Source: Pseudoalteromonas sp. SMS1 (GTDB taxonomy: Bacteria; Pseudomonadota; Gammaproteobacteria; Enterobacterales; Alteromonadaceae). From it: 64,000 bases of DNA. Positions 31,302 to 38,934 of this stretch are shown here, piece after piece. How positions within the stretch are numbered: position 1 is the first letter of the stretch; each line of letters opens with the position of its first letter. The stretch covers positions 310,001 to 374,000 of the forward strand of contig NZ_JAKGBI010000002.1 of the NCBI RefSeq assembly GCF_021530565.1. The letters are read 5' to 3'. The notes under the pieces were generated by a model that saw only the letters and a program-made list of their open reading frames with translations, did no database searches and was not told where the DNA came from. Position numbers and translations under genes: made by a program.

Positions 31302-32156
31302 TTAAGACTTCTTCTGATAAATAATGCCGGGGTTACACCGCAACATTTCAAAGTCATCGCTCAATCCCGCCATGGACTCAGAGGCACCTAAAAATAAATA
31401 CCCGTTAGGATTTAAAGCTTGGGCAAACTGCGAAATAATTTTCGCTTTGACCTCTGGAGAGAAGTAAATCAGAACGTTACGACAAAAAATAACATCAAAT
31501 TTACCCAGTAATGCGTAAGAGTCCAGCAAGTTTAAATGGCGGAAGTTTACCATTTTGCGGATGGGGTCAACGACCTTTGCCATCCCATTACCGCTGTCCA
31601 TGAAAAACTTTTTACGCCTTTCCGGTGATAATCCTCTCGCCAACGCCAGCGCATCATACTCGGCATTTTTACACATATCGAGCATAGTGTTCGATATGTC
31701 TGTACCAATCACCTGTGCGCCCATTTTCAACCCTCCCGGGTTTTGAGATTGGTATTCACTTGTCGACATCGCAATCGAATAAGGCTCCTGACCAGACGAA
31801 CTAGCCGCAGACCAAATTTTAACAGGCCTACGTAAGTCTTTAAATTCTGGATATATTTTCTTTTTCAGCAATTCAAATGGGTATTGGTCACGGAACCACA
31901 AGGTTTCATTTGTCGTCATCGCGTCTACAACAGCTGCTCGCAGTTGACGTTCATGCGGACTAAGCGTTTTACTCACCAATGAAGACAAAGAGTCTACACT
32001 AAACCGAGACATCAAAGGCGCAAGCCGACTCTTCACCAAATATAGCTTGTTATCTCCAAGCACAATACCGCACTGTTGTTCTAAAAAAGTGCGAAATTGA
32101 TCGTACTCGCTTTGCTCAAGATGTTTATTTTCCAAAGTTTTACCGCCACTTATCAA
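31302..32156 (-). CDS. cheR: CheR, chemotaxis receptor methyltransferase
   Basis: A 284-residue SAM-dependent glutamate methyltransferase acting on chemoreceptors. The N-terminal helical domain (QFRTFLEQQCGIVLGDNKLY) is followed by TTNETLWFRDQYPFELLKK, the SAM motif IWSAASSSGQEPYSIAMS, and FDVIFCRNVLIYFSPEVK with the conserved RNVLIYF. Starts are uncertain: a TTG at 32156 overlaps the cheV stop, and a TTG at 32135 is the other option; neither has a strong ribosome site, so coupling to cheV is likely. Confidence 0.93.
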   Translation of the reverse strand: MISGGKTLENKHLEQSEYDQFRTFLEQQCGIVLGDNKLYLVKSRLAPLMSRFSVDSLSSLVSKTLSPHERQLRAAVVDAMTTNETLWFRDQYPFELLKKKIYPEFKDLRRPVKIWSAASSSGQEPYSIAMSTSEYQSQNPGGLKMGAQVIGTDISNTMLDMCKNAEYDALALARGLSPERRKKFFMDSGNGMAKVVDPIRKMVNFRHLNLLDSYALLGKFDVIFCRNVLIYFSPEVKAKIISQFAQALNPNGYLFLGASESMAGLSDDFEMLRCNPGIIYQKKS

Positions 32157-33085
32157 TCACAATGAACCCATTTCTTCACAGCAGATGCCAGCTCATCAGG
32201 GTTAAACTTAGCGATAAAGTCATCTGCACCGACTTTTTCAATCATAGCCTGATTAAACACGCCACTGAGAGAAGTATGTAATATAACATGCAAAGGTGCT
32301 AATTTTGGATCAGCTTTAATTTCAGCCGTTAAGGTGTACCCATCCATTTCGGGCATTTCAACATCAGAAATTAAAAGCCCAACACGCTCTGTTATGTCGT
32401 TTTGGCAGTCCACCTCAGCGATTTCTTTTAAGCGAATGAGTGCTTCTTTACCATTTTTAGCTAATTCAGTTTGCACGCCCAGTGGTTCAAGCGCGCGTTT
32501 AACTTGGTTTCTTGCTACCGCAGAATCATCGGCAATAAAGACAATACGCTCGCCAAGGTCTTTTTGCATTTCCCCATCAGCGACAATGTCTTGGCTGACT
32601 TCTGTGTTAATTGGGCATATCTCATTGAGTATTTTTTCTACGTCGAGAATTTCGACTAATTCTTCTTCGATTTCTGTCACGGCGGTTACATAAGAATAAC
32701 GGCCCGCGCCAGACGGTGGAGGCATAATGCGCTCCCAGTTCATATTTACGATACGTTCTACCGCACCAACCAAAAAGCCCTGCACTGAACGGTTATATTC
32801 TGCGATGATAACAAAACAATTTTTTATGTCTTCAATCGGCGGCCCGCCTACAGCGAGTGACATGTCAATAACAGAGATGGTCTGACCACGAATGTGTGCC
32901 ACTCCGCGCACATACGAGTTTGATTTTGGCATGGCAGTAAGCGGTGGGCACTGTAGTACTTCTCGTACTTTAAAAACATTGATACCGAAGCGTTGGCGCC
33001 CTTTCAAACGAAAGAGTAATAGTTCAAGTCGGTTTTGACCCACCAACTGAGTTCGTTGGTTAACTGAGTCTAAAATACCTGCCAT
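32153..33085 (-). CDS. cheV: CheV, CheW-receiver coupling protein
   Basis: A 310-residue protein. The CheW-like domain is at residues 15-165 (LLFRLKGRQRFGINVFKVRE, then VRGVAHIRGQTISVIDMSLA). The response receiver is at about 185-305, with DD at IVFIADDSAVARNQ, the phospho-acceptor Asp in LLISDVEMPEMDGYTL, the T/S in ILHTSLSG and the K of DDFIAKFNPDEL. It couples receptors to CheA and is tuned by phosphorylation. A sigma-28-like -10 element lies before it. Confidence 0.94.
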   Translation of the reverse strand: MAGILDSVNQRTQLVGQNRLELLLFRLKGRQRFGINVFKVREVLQCPPLTAMPKSNSYVRGVAHIRGQTISVIDMSLAVGGPPIEDIKNCFVIIAEYNRSVQGFLVGAVERIVNMNWERIMPPPSGAGRYSYVTAVTEIEEELVEILDVEKILNEICPINTEVSQDIVADGEMQKDLGERIVFIADDSAVARNQVKRALEPLGVQTELAKNGKEALIRLKEIAEVDCQNDITERVGLLISDVEMPEMDGYTLTAEIKADPKLAPLHVILHTSLSGVFNQAMIEKVGADDFIAKFNPDELASAVKKWVHCD

Positions 33086-33110
33086 TTCATTCTCCTACTC
33101 AAAATACAGC

Positions 33111-33137
33111 TTATCGGAACAATGTTTGCTTGTTAAT
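33111..33137 (-). promoter_or_regulatory. Candidate FliA (sigma-28) promoter for cheV
   Basis: The -10-like TCCGATAA (consensus GCCGATAA) is read on the minus strand at 33118-33111, 26 bases before the cheV start. The -35 element at the right distance is only a partial match, so this is a candidate. Confidence 0.4.
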
Positions 33138-33225
33138 TAGCATTCAAAGTTGCCCTTGAAGCGGTGAAGCAATTCACGCAAAATCTTTATACCTTGTTTC
33201 ACCCCATAAGCATAGTCGAAACATC

Positions 33226-33933
33226 ATGAGTTTGTTAAAAAATACAGTTGCGGTTCAATTCTTTCTTATTTTGGCATATTTTTTAGCCATGCCAGCCGTT
33301 TATGCTCAGACCTATGAGTCAGAGCAAATTCAGAAACTCGCAATAAAGTATGTAGAAGCACATACGATTCAAGAAACTAAAGGTGAGATCAATATCAAAG
33401 CGCTTCCTTTAGATACACGTCTCCCAAATAGGGCCTGCCCTTCTCCTCTCAACGTGTCCAGCAAAGCAAAGCCTCCTTTCACGCGTCAGGTCACCGTCCA
33501 AGTTCGTTGTGATGACAGAGAAAGATGGGTACAATTTGTGCATGTAAAAATTGAGGTGCTATTCCCTGTTATCGTAAGCGCCCAACAATTGGATAAAGGC
33601 GTTGTATTGCAAGCAGAAGACCTGAAAATTGCGATGCGGCCTAAACACTTCGTACGTGCTTCCAATATTGATGATGTCACGATGCTAATAGGGAGTAAAA
33701 CAAAGCGGCGTATACAAGCTGACAAACCGATTATTATGCGACATATCTGCATGGTTTGTAAGGGCGATACCGTTATTATCGTGGCAGGCAATGAACACTT
33801 TGCTATTAAGACACAAGGGATTGCTTTGCAAGATGGTAACTTAGGCGACCAAATCCGCGTCAAAAACACGAAATCGGGAAAAACTATCCGCGCGCGCGTA
33901 AAAGATGTTGATTCTGTTGCAGTCAATATTTAA
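33226..33933 (+). CDS. flgA: FlgA, flagellar P-ring assembly chaperone
   Basis: A 235-residue periplasmic protein. The signal peptide is at about residues 1-27 (FFLILAYFLAMPAVYAQ, cleavage after A-Q-like end). The C-terminal SAF-type domain starts at VVSAQQLDKGVVLQAEDLKI and ends with the conserved GDTVIIVAGNEHFAIKTQGI, then GDQIRVKNTKSGKTIRARV. It assists FlgI in forming the P-ring. It is followed by flgM and flgN in the order usual for Vibrio/Pseudoalteromonas. Confidence 0.93.
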   Translation: MSLLKNTVAVQFFLILAYFLAMPAVYAQTYESEQIQKLAIKYVEAHTIQETKGEINIKALPLDTRLPNRACPSPLNVSSKAKPPFTRQVTVQVRCDDRERWVQFVHVKIEVLFPVIVSAQQLDKGVVLQAEDLKIAMRPKHFVRASNIDDVTMLIGSKTKRRIQADKPIIMRHICMVCKGDTVIIVAGNEHFAIKTQGIALQDGNLGDQIRVKNTKSGKTIRARVKDVDSVAVNI

Positions 33934-33942
33934 AATTTTTGC

Positions 33943-33969
33943 TAAAGTAAATAGAGGAACGGTCGATAT
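33943..33969 (+). promoter_or_regulatory. FliA (sigma-28) promoter of flgM
   Basis: TAAAGTAA (33943-33950), 11 bases, GTCGATAT (33962-33969); consensus TAAAGTTT-N11-GCCGATAA. The flgM ATG follows 35 bases later. This gives the expected autoregulatory loop: FlgM inhibits the sigma factor that transcribes it. Confidence 0.75.
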
Positions 33970-34004
33970 AAAGACTGAATCAACTTTTTTAACGGGTCAA
34001 TGTC

Positions 34005-34328
34005 ATGGTTAATAACATTAACGGTCAAAATCAGCCGAATAGTGTTGCTAATAATGTTAAGCAACAACGTGCTGAATTGCAAAGAAATGATGCAAATAAT
34101 GCGGCAACTAAACCTGCTGCTCAGCAAAAAGCTGCGGCAGATTCTGTCAGCTTAACACCACAAGCGCAGCAACTTAAAGGCTTGCAAGAAAAAGCACAGC
34201 AAGCGCCAGCTTTCGATAGTAAGAAAGTCGAAGAGCTAAAAAAAGCCATTGCTGAAGGCAAGTATCAAGTAGACTCAGAGAAGCTGGCAAAGAATATTGC
34301 CGCGTTCGAATTCGATTTGTATGGATAA
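34005..34328 (+). CDS. flgM: FlgM, anti-sigma-28 factor
   Basis: A 107-residue, low-complexity, largely unstructured N-terminus rich in N, Q and A. The C-terminal half has the FlgM sigma-binding helices: DSVSLTPQAQQLKGLQEKAQ, then KVEELKKAIAEGKYQVDSEK and LAKNIAAFEFDLYG. It binds and inhibits FliA until it is exported through the completed hook-basal body. It overlaps flgN by 8 bases. Confidence 0.93.
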   Translation: MVNNINGQNQPNSVANNVKQQRAELQRNDANNAATKPAAQQKAAADSVSLTPQAQQLKGLQEKAQQAPAFDSKKVEELKKAIAEGKYQVDSEKLAKNIAAFEFDLYG

Positions 34329-34749
34329 TAAAACAGAGCTGTGTATTCAGCAATTAAACTCCCAAATTTCCTCGCTAGAAGCTTTGACCCAGCTTTTGGA
34401 CGAGGAGTTGACGGCGCTCAGTTCAAGAAATGGGGATGGTTTAAAAGACATTGCACGGCAAAAAATTACCTACCTGAATACGATTCAAAAAACTGACAAA
34501 GACTTGTCGACACTCCCTGTGGAAATATTCAACGACCCTAACATCACGCCTTTAACCAAAAAAATCAATGACCTTCTTTACAAATGCAAAAGTAAAAATG
34601 AGGTCAATGCCAAAGCCGCGCACTTAGCAAACTTAACCGTTCGTGAGCTAAAAGAAATCTTAATTGGCACTCCTACTTCAACGACGTATACAGAAGAAGG
34701 GAGCGTGGTTGAAAATGTCGGCGAGTTAGTAAAGAACCTCAAGGCATAA
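34321..34749 (+). CDS. flgN: FlgN, flagellar export chaperone
   Basis: About 142 residues, helical. The ATG at 34321 gives MDNKTELCIQQLNSQISSLE and lies inside the flgM end, so the genes are coupled; an upstream in-frame ATG at 34297 lies inside flgM and is unlikely. The heptad region LLDEELTALSSRNGDGLKDI is the family's N-terminal hairpin. It escorts hook-filament junction proteins FlgK and FlgL. Confidence 0.85.
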   Translation: MDNKTELCIQQLNSQISSLEALTQLLDEELTALSSRNGDGLKDIARQKITYLNTIQKTDKDLSTLPVEIFNDPNITPLTKKINDLLYKCKSKNEVNAKAAHLANLTVRELKEILIGTPTSTTYTEEGSVVENVGELVKNLKA

Positions 34750-34770
34750 TGCATAAAAGTCGATTACAAA

Positions 34771-34800
34771 AAAGCACGCTTCATTGGGCGTGCTTTTTTT
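34771..34800. terminator. Bidirectional terminator between flgN and flgP
   Basis: A 9-bp perfect stem AAAGCACGC/GCGTGCTTT with an 8-base loop has T7 on the plus strand and T residues on the minus strand. Confidence 0.88.
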
Positions 34801-34818
34801 GTTTTGTTTAATTGTGAC

Positions 34819-35289
34819 TTAGTAATAAGTAACGCGCTGAATTTTCTTGGGTTTCACTTGGCCAATATATAGGTCGTAGACGGTCTTCATATCTAGCTCT
34901 AACTCCGTGGTATAAATGTCTCCGACAGCATATGACTTAAGTACTCTTGCACCACGAATAACGCCCTGCACCTGACTTTTCAACCCATCATTTTGCGCCA
35001 CCACGCCTCTCACTGTTGTCGTTGCATTAAGCTGATGTCCGTATACTTGCTCTGCTAGCTCTCGGTAAGCTTCCAATTTAGATACCTTAATCGCCATAAG
35101 CATTTTTTCACTGTCTGTGGTACCTGGCTGCGCATCTAAAGGGGCATACCCTATCGCTTTTAAAACTGGGTAGCTATCCGGTTGCACATAGCTATACTCT
35201 ACATGTTTGTCGACAATGGAACTGCACCCAGCTAGGCCCAGTACAAAACTTGCAGCAAGTACTTTGCCGAATTGATAAAACTTTTGCAT
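34819..35289 (-). CDS. flgP: FlgP, flagellar outer-membrane lipoprotein
   Basis: A 156-residue lipoprotein. The signal has lipobox LAGC at about residue 22 (FVLGLAGCSSIV). The LPP20-like domain has KLEAYRELAEQVYGHQLNAT, then GVVAQNDGLKSQVQGVIRGA, typical of FlgP/LPP20. It forms part of the basal-body-associated disc of the polar flagella of Vibrio and relatives. It is divergent from flgT across a 124-base control region. In Vibrio flgO stands next to flgP; here the FlgO-like genes are 1.6 kb away. Confidence 0.87.
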   Translation of the reverse strand: MQKFYQFGKVLAASFVLGLAGCSSIVDKHVEYSYVQPDSYPVLKAIGYAPLDAQPGTTDSEKMLMAIKVSKLEAYRELAEQVYGHQLNATTTVRGVVAQNDGLKSQVQGVIRGARVLKSYAVGDIYTTELELDMKTVYDLYIGQVKPKKIQRVTYY

Positions 35290-35335
35290 GTGCTACCGAC
35301 TCCTAAAACACCAATTAACGTTCGTCATATCATAT

Positions 35336-35350
35336 GCACAAATTAAGCCA
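35336..35350 (-). promoter_or_regulatory. Candidate sigma-54 promoter for flgP
   Basis: Minus-strand TGGCTT-N5-GTGC keeps the GG and GC dinucleotides at the correct 10-base separation (-24/-12), with two mismatches around them. It is 47 bases before the flgP start. Confidence 0.4.
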
Positions 35351-35357
35351 ATACGAT

Positions 35358-35372
35358 TGGCACAAGACTTGC
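35358..35372 (+). promoter_or_regulatory. Sigma-54 promoter of flgT
   Basis: TGGCAC-N5-TTGC (35358-35363, then 35369-35372) is a full match to the -24/-12 consensus, 41 bases before the flgT ATG. This agrees with the flagellar hierarchy in which FlrA/FlrC and RpoN drive this class. Confidence 0.8.
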
Positions 35373-35413
35373 CTTTATCCTATAAGTTAGGTTTTTAATA
35401 CGGTAGTTGCGTA

Positions 35414-36607
35414 ATGAACAAAATAAGTTGTCTGGCACTTGTTACAGGTGTATTAAGCTTTCCAAGCCACGCCGAATGGTTTGAAGTTACGGGCTATGCG
35501 AATGCCTACACCTCAGATAGGGCGGCAGCGAGGCAAGAAGCAGTCCAAGATGCCATCACCCAAGCACTGATATTCTCAGGTGCAACAGTATCAAGTGTGC
35601 AAACGCTTGCTGACGGTGTTTTGGCGCAGGATCACATCAAAATAAAGAGCCATGGTGAAATCCAAGAAATAAACTTGGTTTCAGAAAACACCAAAGATGG
35701 AGTAATGAGCGTAACCCTTCACTTGGATATTTTTCCAAAACAACAAAAGTGCCCTGAAGAATCATTCAATAAGCAAATCACGATTACACAAAGTCAGCTC
35801 ATTCAGCCTCACCAAGCGCGACTAGGTCAAATTTTTGACATTCATAAATCTTCCAGCGAGCGTTTATATCAAACTCTCATGCAAAGAAACATGACCATCA
35901 AACCGATCCCGTTTATTGATAAAAGCATAAATGTGCGAGCTTTTTTCTCACAAAATTTTGATTACGATAATCAACTTATCGAAAGCTTAACTGCCACCAG
36001 CAACAGTCAATATGTCTTGTTAAGTCAAATTACCGATTTGGCGAGTACGCAACAACTCAACAATGACTATGCATTTTGGCAAGATGATGAATACGTGCGC
36101 AGTTTTAAAATCGATTTTGTTGCCTTTGATGCGCTGAGTAAGGATAAGGTTTGGCAACAGCATTATAGTGTCACGGGTATTTGGCCTTTTGAGAAAACGA
36201 AAATTGTTGACGTCTACAGTGATACTTTTTGGCATACCGATTATGGGAAACGCATTCAAAGTGTATTCAATAGCCTAGCTCAAGATTTAGATCAAGCATT
36301 CGCCTGCATGCCTACCAAAGGTAAAATTCTACATAAAGACCAAGATCAACTCGTAATTAATTTAGGGCGCGCACATGGTATTAAAGAAGGGCAAGTCCTC
36401 AGCGTTGCGCATCGAAGTGATGTGGCAGGTGAGAGAAATCAATTTTTCACACGTAGTATTCAGACCATAAACCGGGTGAAAGTCACGCAAGTTAATGCAC
36501 AAAATGCCATTGCAAAGAACATTCAAGAGCGCCCAATGAACAATATCCAAATAAATGACATCGTAGAGTTGATTATTGCGCCGCCAGAAGATTTTGCTTT
36601 AGACTAA
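35414..36607 (+). CDS. flgT: FlgT, flagellar H-ring protein
   Basis: A 397-residue periplasmic protein with a signal peptide (residues 1-21, FPSHAEW cleavage region). The three-part architecture of FlgT is visible: an N-terminal domain with RAAARQEAVQDAITQALIFS; a middle TolB-N-like domain (IDKSINVRAFFSQNFDYDNQ to KVWQQHYSVTG); and a C-terminal SH3-like domain (GRAHGIKEGQVLSVAHRSD). It forms the H-ring and stabilises the motor and the MotX/MotY T-ring. A tRNA gene follows on the other strand. Confidence 0.92.
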   Translation: MNKISCLALVTGVLSFPSHAEWFEVTGYANAYTSDRAAARQEAVQDAITQALIFSGATVSSVQTLADGVLAQDHIKIKSHGEIQEINLVSENTKDGVMSVTLHLDIFPKQQKCPEESFNKQITITQSQLIQPHQARLGQIFDIHKSSSERLYQTLMQRNMTIKPIPFIDKSINVRAFFSQNFDYDNQLIESLTATSNSQYVLLSQITDLASTQQLNNDYAFWQDDEYVRSFKIDFVAFDALSKDKVWQQHYSVTGIWPFEKTKIVDVYSDTFWHTDYGKRIQSVFNSLAQDLDQAFACMPTKGKILHKDQDQLVINLGRAHGIKEGQVLSVAHRSDVAGERNQFFTRSIQTINRVKVTQVNAQNAIAKNIQERPMNNIQINDIVELIIAPPEDFALD

Positions 36608-36663
36608 AAAACGCATCGACACAGGAAGAGTATTAACTTTTGCACAGTGAATTGTACTTAGAT

Positions 36664-36738
36664 TGGCGTCCCCGGTAGGAATCGAACCTACATCAAAGCC
36701 TTAGGAGGGCCCCGTTTTATCCATTAAACTACGGAGAC
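36664..36738 (-). tRNA. tRNA-Arg, anticodon CCU
   Basis: A complete 75-base cloverleaf. The 7-bp acceptor stem is GTCTCCG/CGGGGAC with one G-U pair, and the D stem is GTTT/AAAC. The anticodon stem GGGCC/GGCTT encloses loop CTCCTAA (anticodon CCT in DNA). The T arm reads TAGG-TTCGATT-CCTA, and CCA is encoded at the 3' end. It reads AGG, a rare codon in gammaproteobacteria. tRNA-Arg genes are common integration sites, but no integrase lies next to it here. Confidence 0.93.
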
Positions 36739-36862
36739 TAACTAAATAGTCTTTTTACTATTTATAACAGCTTAAACGACTCAAACACAAGCAAATTTAA
36801 TCAATTAGATGAGGCCTTTACTGTTGCTTACAGGTGTGCTTTGTTGGACATTGAAACAGCCA

Positions 36863-36902
36863 AAATAAAGCGCACATCTATTGCCAGATGCACGCTTTAT
36901 TT
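36863..36902 (-). terminator. Terminator of the FlgO-like operon
   Basis: An AAATAAAGCG/CGCTTTATTT outer stem with an ATCT/AGAT inner pairing begins 2 bases after the stop at 36905 and is followed by T residues on the minus strand. Confidence 0.7.
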
Positions 36903-36904
36903 GA

Positions 36905-37546
36905 TTAATATGTAGCTGTAGCCTGTGGGCTAAGGATAAAGTATGGGATCACAACATGGCTGCTGGCAACAACTAAACGACTATCAAAATTTAGCAGCCG
37001 TGTATTGATCTCAACACCTCGGTCTCGATAGATCATTGTGCCGGTCAGAACATGACTAGGCGCAGGTTTTTTAGGTAATTGCTTTGCATTTCTGGATAAA
37101 ATGAAGTCACCATTCGCCGTTACTGCAATACCTCGATGCGATTTAAAATCTAACGCAGGATAGCCCATCTTTTGAAACTGGTGGATCATTGACTCTGCTA
37201 ATTGATTGCCCAGCTGATTGCTGCGACGCAAGTTATTGTCAAAGCTTACAAAGCTGGTGATCGCAACGGCGCTTGGCACCACGCCAGACAAAGAGTCCGA
37301 GAGCTCCAGTGCAATTTGTCCTGCGTAATTGGCTATCTGTTTATTGTGTTCATAACTCATGAAGCCAGGGTTTACATACTCAACACCCGATATGGTATCA
37401 AGGTCGTGTGATAGCTGTGTCAACTGTCTGACCTGTTGAGCAGCTTTTGACTCGACTTGCTGCGCGGGCACGATTTGGCTATGTGAGGCAGACTCACAGC
37501 CGCTCAATGCAGCAAGGCAAGCTAAAATAGCGCCACTTCGTTTCAT
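36905..37546 (-). CDS. FlgO-domain lipoprotein, third copy
   Basis: About 213 residues. The lipobox is LSGC (about residue 17). The FlgO pattern is present: AVAITSFVSFDNNLRRSNQL, then GNQLAESMIHQFQKMGYPAL, DFKSHRGIAVTANGDFILSR and VLTGTMIYRDRGVEINTRLL. ATG codons at 37552 and 37546 are both in frame; I give the second. It is the last of three tandem paralogues with overlapping or abutting ends, so a single transcript is likely. FlgO is an outer-membrane protein of the Vibrio flagellar basal disc. Confidence 0.82.
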   Translation of the reverse strand: MKRSGAILACLAALSGCESASHSQIVPAQQVESKAAQQVRQLTQLSHDLDTISGVEYVNPGFMSYEHNKQIANYAGQIALELSDSLSGVVPSAVAITSFVSFDNNLRRSNQLGNQLAESMIHQFQKMGYPALDFKSHRGIAVTANGDFILSRNAKQLPKKPAPSHVLTGTMIYRDRGVEINTRLLNFDSRLVVASSHVVIPYFILSPQATATY

Positions 37547-37551
37547 AATCA

Positions 37552-38208
37552 TTACCTACTTGCTCTTTCCAACCGAATGCCATCATGGCCAATGCCATCT
37601 CTTAGCGCATTGACAACGGCTTGAGGTAAAAAGCCTTGCGCGGTACCTACCACAGCTTTACTTTTAACGCCTACAATGCGTGCATTCACCAGTACTCCGC
37701 CCTGATGATTAGCCAAGGTACCAGCTAATACGTAATTGAACGTGTGTTCATCTGACAATTCCAAAAAGTCACGACTAAAAATGTAGTCCCCGGTTTTAGT
37801 GACACGCATAAAGTCAGTCGTTTTAAAATCAACGACTGGGACTCCAAAATTATGCAGTTCATGGATAAAGCTTTCAGAGAGCTGATTACCAAGCAAGGAA
37901 CCATAGTTGTAATCTTCATCTAAAAACACAAAAGTCGCGACCGCAATGGGCGTTCTATCATTCACGTAACGCAAGTTACCAATCATATCTTGCATCAAAT
38001 TTTGCACATAGTGGGTCACATTACGACTCGCCATTTGCTGTGAGACTGTCAAACCATGCATGCCACTTGGATGTGCCTGGAACTGGCTTTCTGGGGTAGC
38101 AAATGCGTTTTTTTCTACCACAATGACATTGCGGCTGCTGGTTTCACCTTCGGTCAGCGAGCAACCAAACAACAGGGGTATAATAAGCCCAAGTGCGTAC
38201 TGTTTCAT
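37552..38208 (-). CDS. FlgO-domain lipoprotein, second copy
   Basis: About 218 residues. The start at 38208 follows GGAGAG and gives MKQYALGLIIPLLFGCSLTE with lipobox LFGC; the in-frame TTG at 38223 lies before that ribosome site. The family landmarks are IAVATFVFLDEDYNYGSLLG, then NQLSESFIHELHNFGVPVVD, FKTTDFMRVTKTGDYIFSRD and VLAGTLANHQGGVLVNARIV. All three copies share this core, so they arose by tandem duplication. Confidence 0.82.
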   Translation of the reverse strand: MKQYALGLIIPLLFGCSLTEGETSSRNVIVVEKNAFATPESQFQAHPSGMHGLTVSQQMASRNVTHYVQNLMQDMIGNLRYVNDRTPIAVATFVFLDEDYNYGSLLGNQLSESFIHELHNFGVPVVDFKTTDFMRVTKTGDYIFSRDFLELSDEHTFNYVLAGTLANHQGGVLVNARIVGVKSKAVVGTAQGFLPQAVVNALRDGIGHDGIRLERASR

Positions 38209-38219
38209 ATTTCTCTCCG

Positions 38220-38819
38220 TCAATATTGGCCGCGATGTAGTAAACCATCACGCATTTGCACCTGCTCTTCACCCCACAATGTGGCTTTTGGCAAGCTGAT
38301 GGACGCAGCTGACATAGTTTTATTGTTTACCATATCAATCAAACGAGCATGTATCGTATACGAATCAAAGCTTTCGCTGACTGCCCCCGTCAATATCAGG
38401 TCAAATTTATGGCGCGATTTAAGCTTTTCGATATCACGGCTAAGTATGTTATCGGCATCATTGGATAAACTTATAGCTTTTTGCATACGAAATTCGACGA
38501 CCTGCAACCCCATTTGCGTCAAGTAAGTGATAAAACTCTCTTGAACTTGGTTACTCAGCCCCTCACCTTGACTGTGAATGGTATCCACACCTAACTCGCT
38601 GTCTTTATAAAAACTGGTAACAGCAACTGAAGCGCCGGGCTTTAACGGTCTACTGTACTGGCTAAGCTGAGCTGCCAACTCCCCGACATAACTATGAACG
38701 GTTCTCATAGGTGGTGTATTTTTTGCTGTAGGTTGGCTTTGGGAGTCCATAAATACACTGGAACTACACCCTGTCATAAAACCGATTAACACCAATAATA
38801 AAATTCGCATACTCTGCAC
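38220..38819 (-). CDS. FlgO-domain lipoprotein, first copy
   Basis: A 199-residue protein with lipobox MTGC (about residue 18). FlgO landmarks are VAVTSFYKDSELGVDTIHSQ, EGLSNQVQESFITYLTQMGL, VVEFRMQKAISLSNDADNIL and LILTGAVSESFDSYTIHARL. It is the first gene of the operon and has a sigma-54-type promoter just upstream. Which of the three is the true FlgO orthologue cannot be decided here. Confidence 0.82.
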   Translation of the reverse strand: MQSMRILLLVLIGFMTGCSSSVFMDSQSQPTAKNTPPMRTVHSYVGELAAQLSQYSRPLKPGASVAVTSFYKDSELGVDTIHSQGEGLSNQVQESFITYLTQMGLQVVEFRMQKAISLSNDADNILSRDIEKLKSRHKFDLILTGAVSESFDSYTIHARLIDMVNNKTMSAASISLPKATLWGEEQVQMRDGLLHRGQY

Positions 38820-38842
38820 CTCACAATTATTGAGTTGAGAAA

Positions 38843-38858
38843 TGCAAAAATCGAACCA
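38843..38858 (-). promoter_or_regulatory. Sigma-54 promoter of the FlgO-like operon
   Basis: Read on the minus strand: TGGTTC-GATTT-TTGCA. The -24 GG and -12 GC are correctly spaced and the 3' half matches the consensus (TTGCA). Two positions of TGGCAC differ. It is 24 bases upstream of the first FlgO-like start. Confidence 0.6.
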
Positions 38859-38934
38859 GAATAGTTTTTGTGTTATAGATTGGCAAACTTGGGCTGAGCT
38901 GTTGTACTCTCCACATCAGTGGGTTACAGGTGCT

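Noticed and set aside
36664-36738. tRNA-Arg gene as the attachment site of an integrated element
   Set aside because: No integrase nearby and no partial duplicate of the tRNA 3' end noticed in the surrounding sequence; flanks are ordinary flagellar genes.
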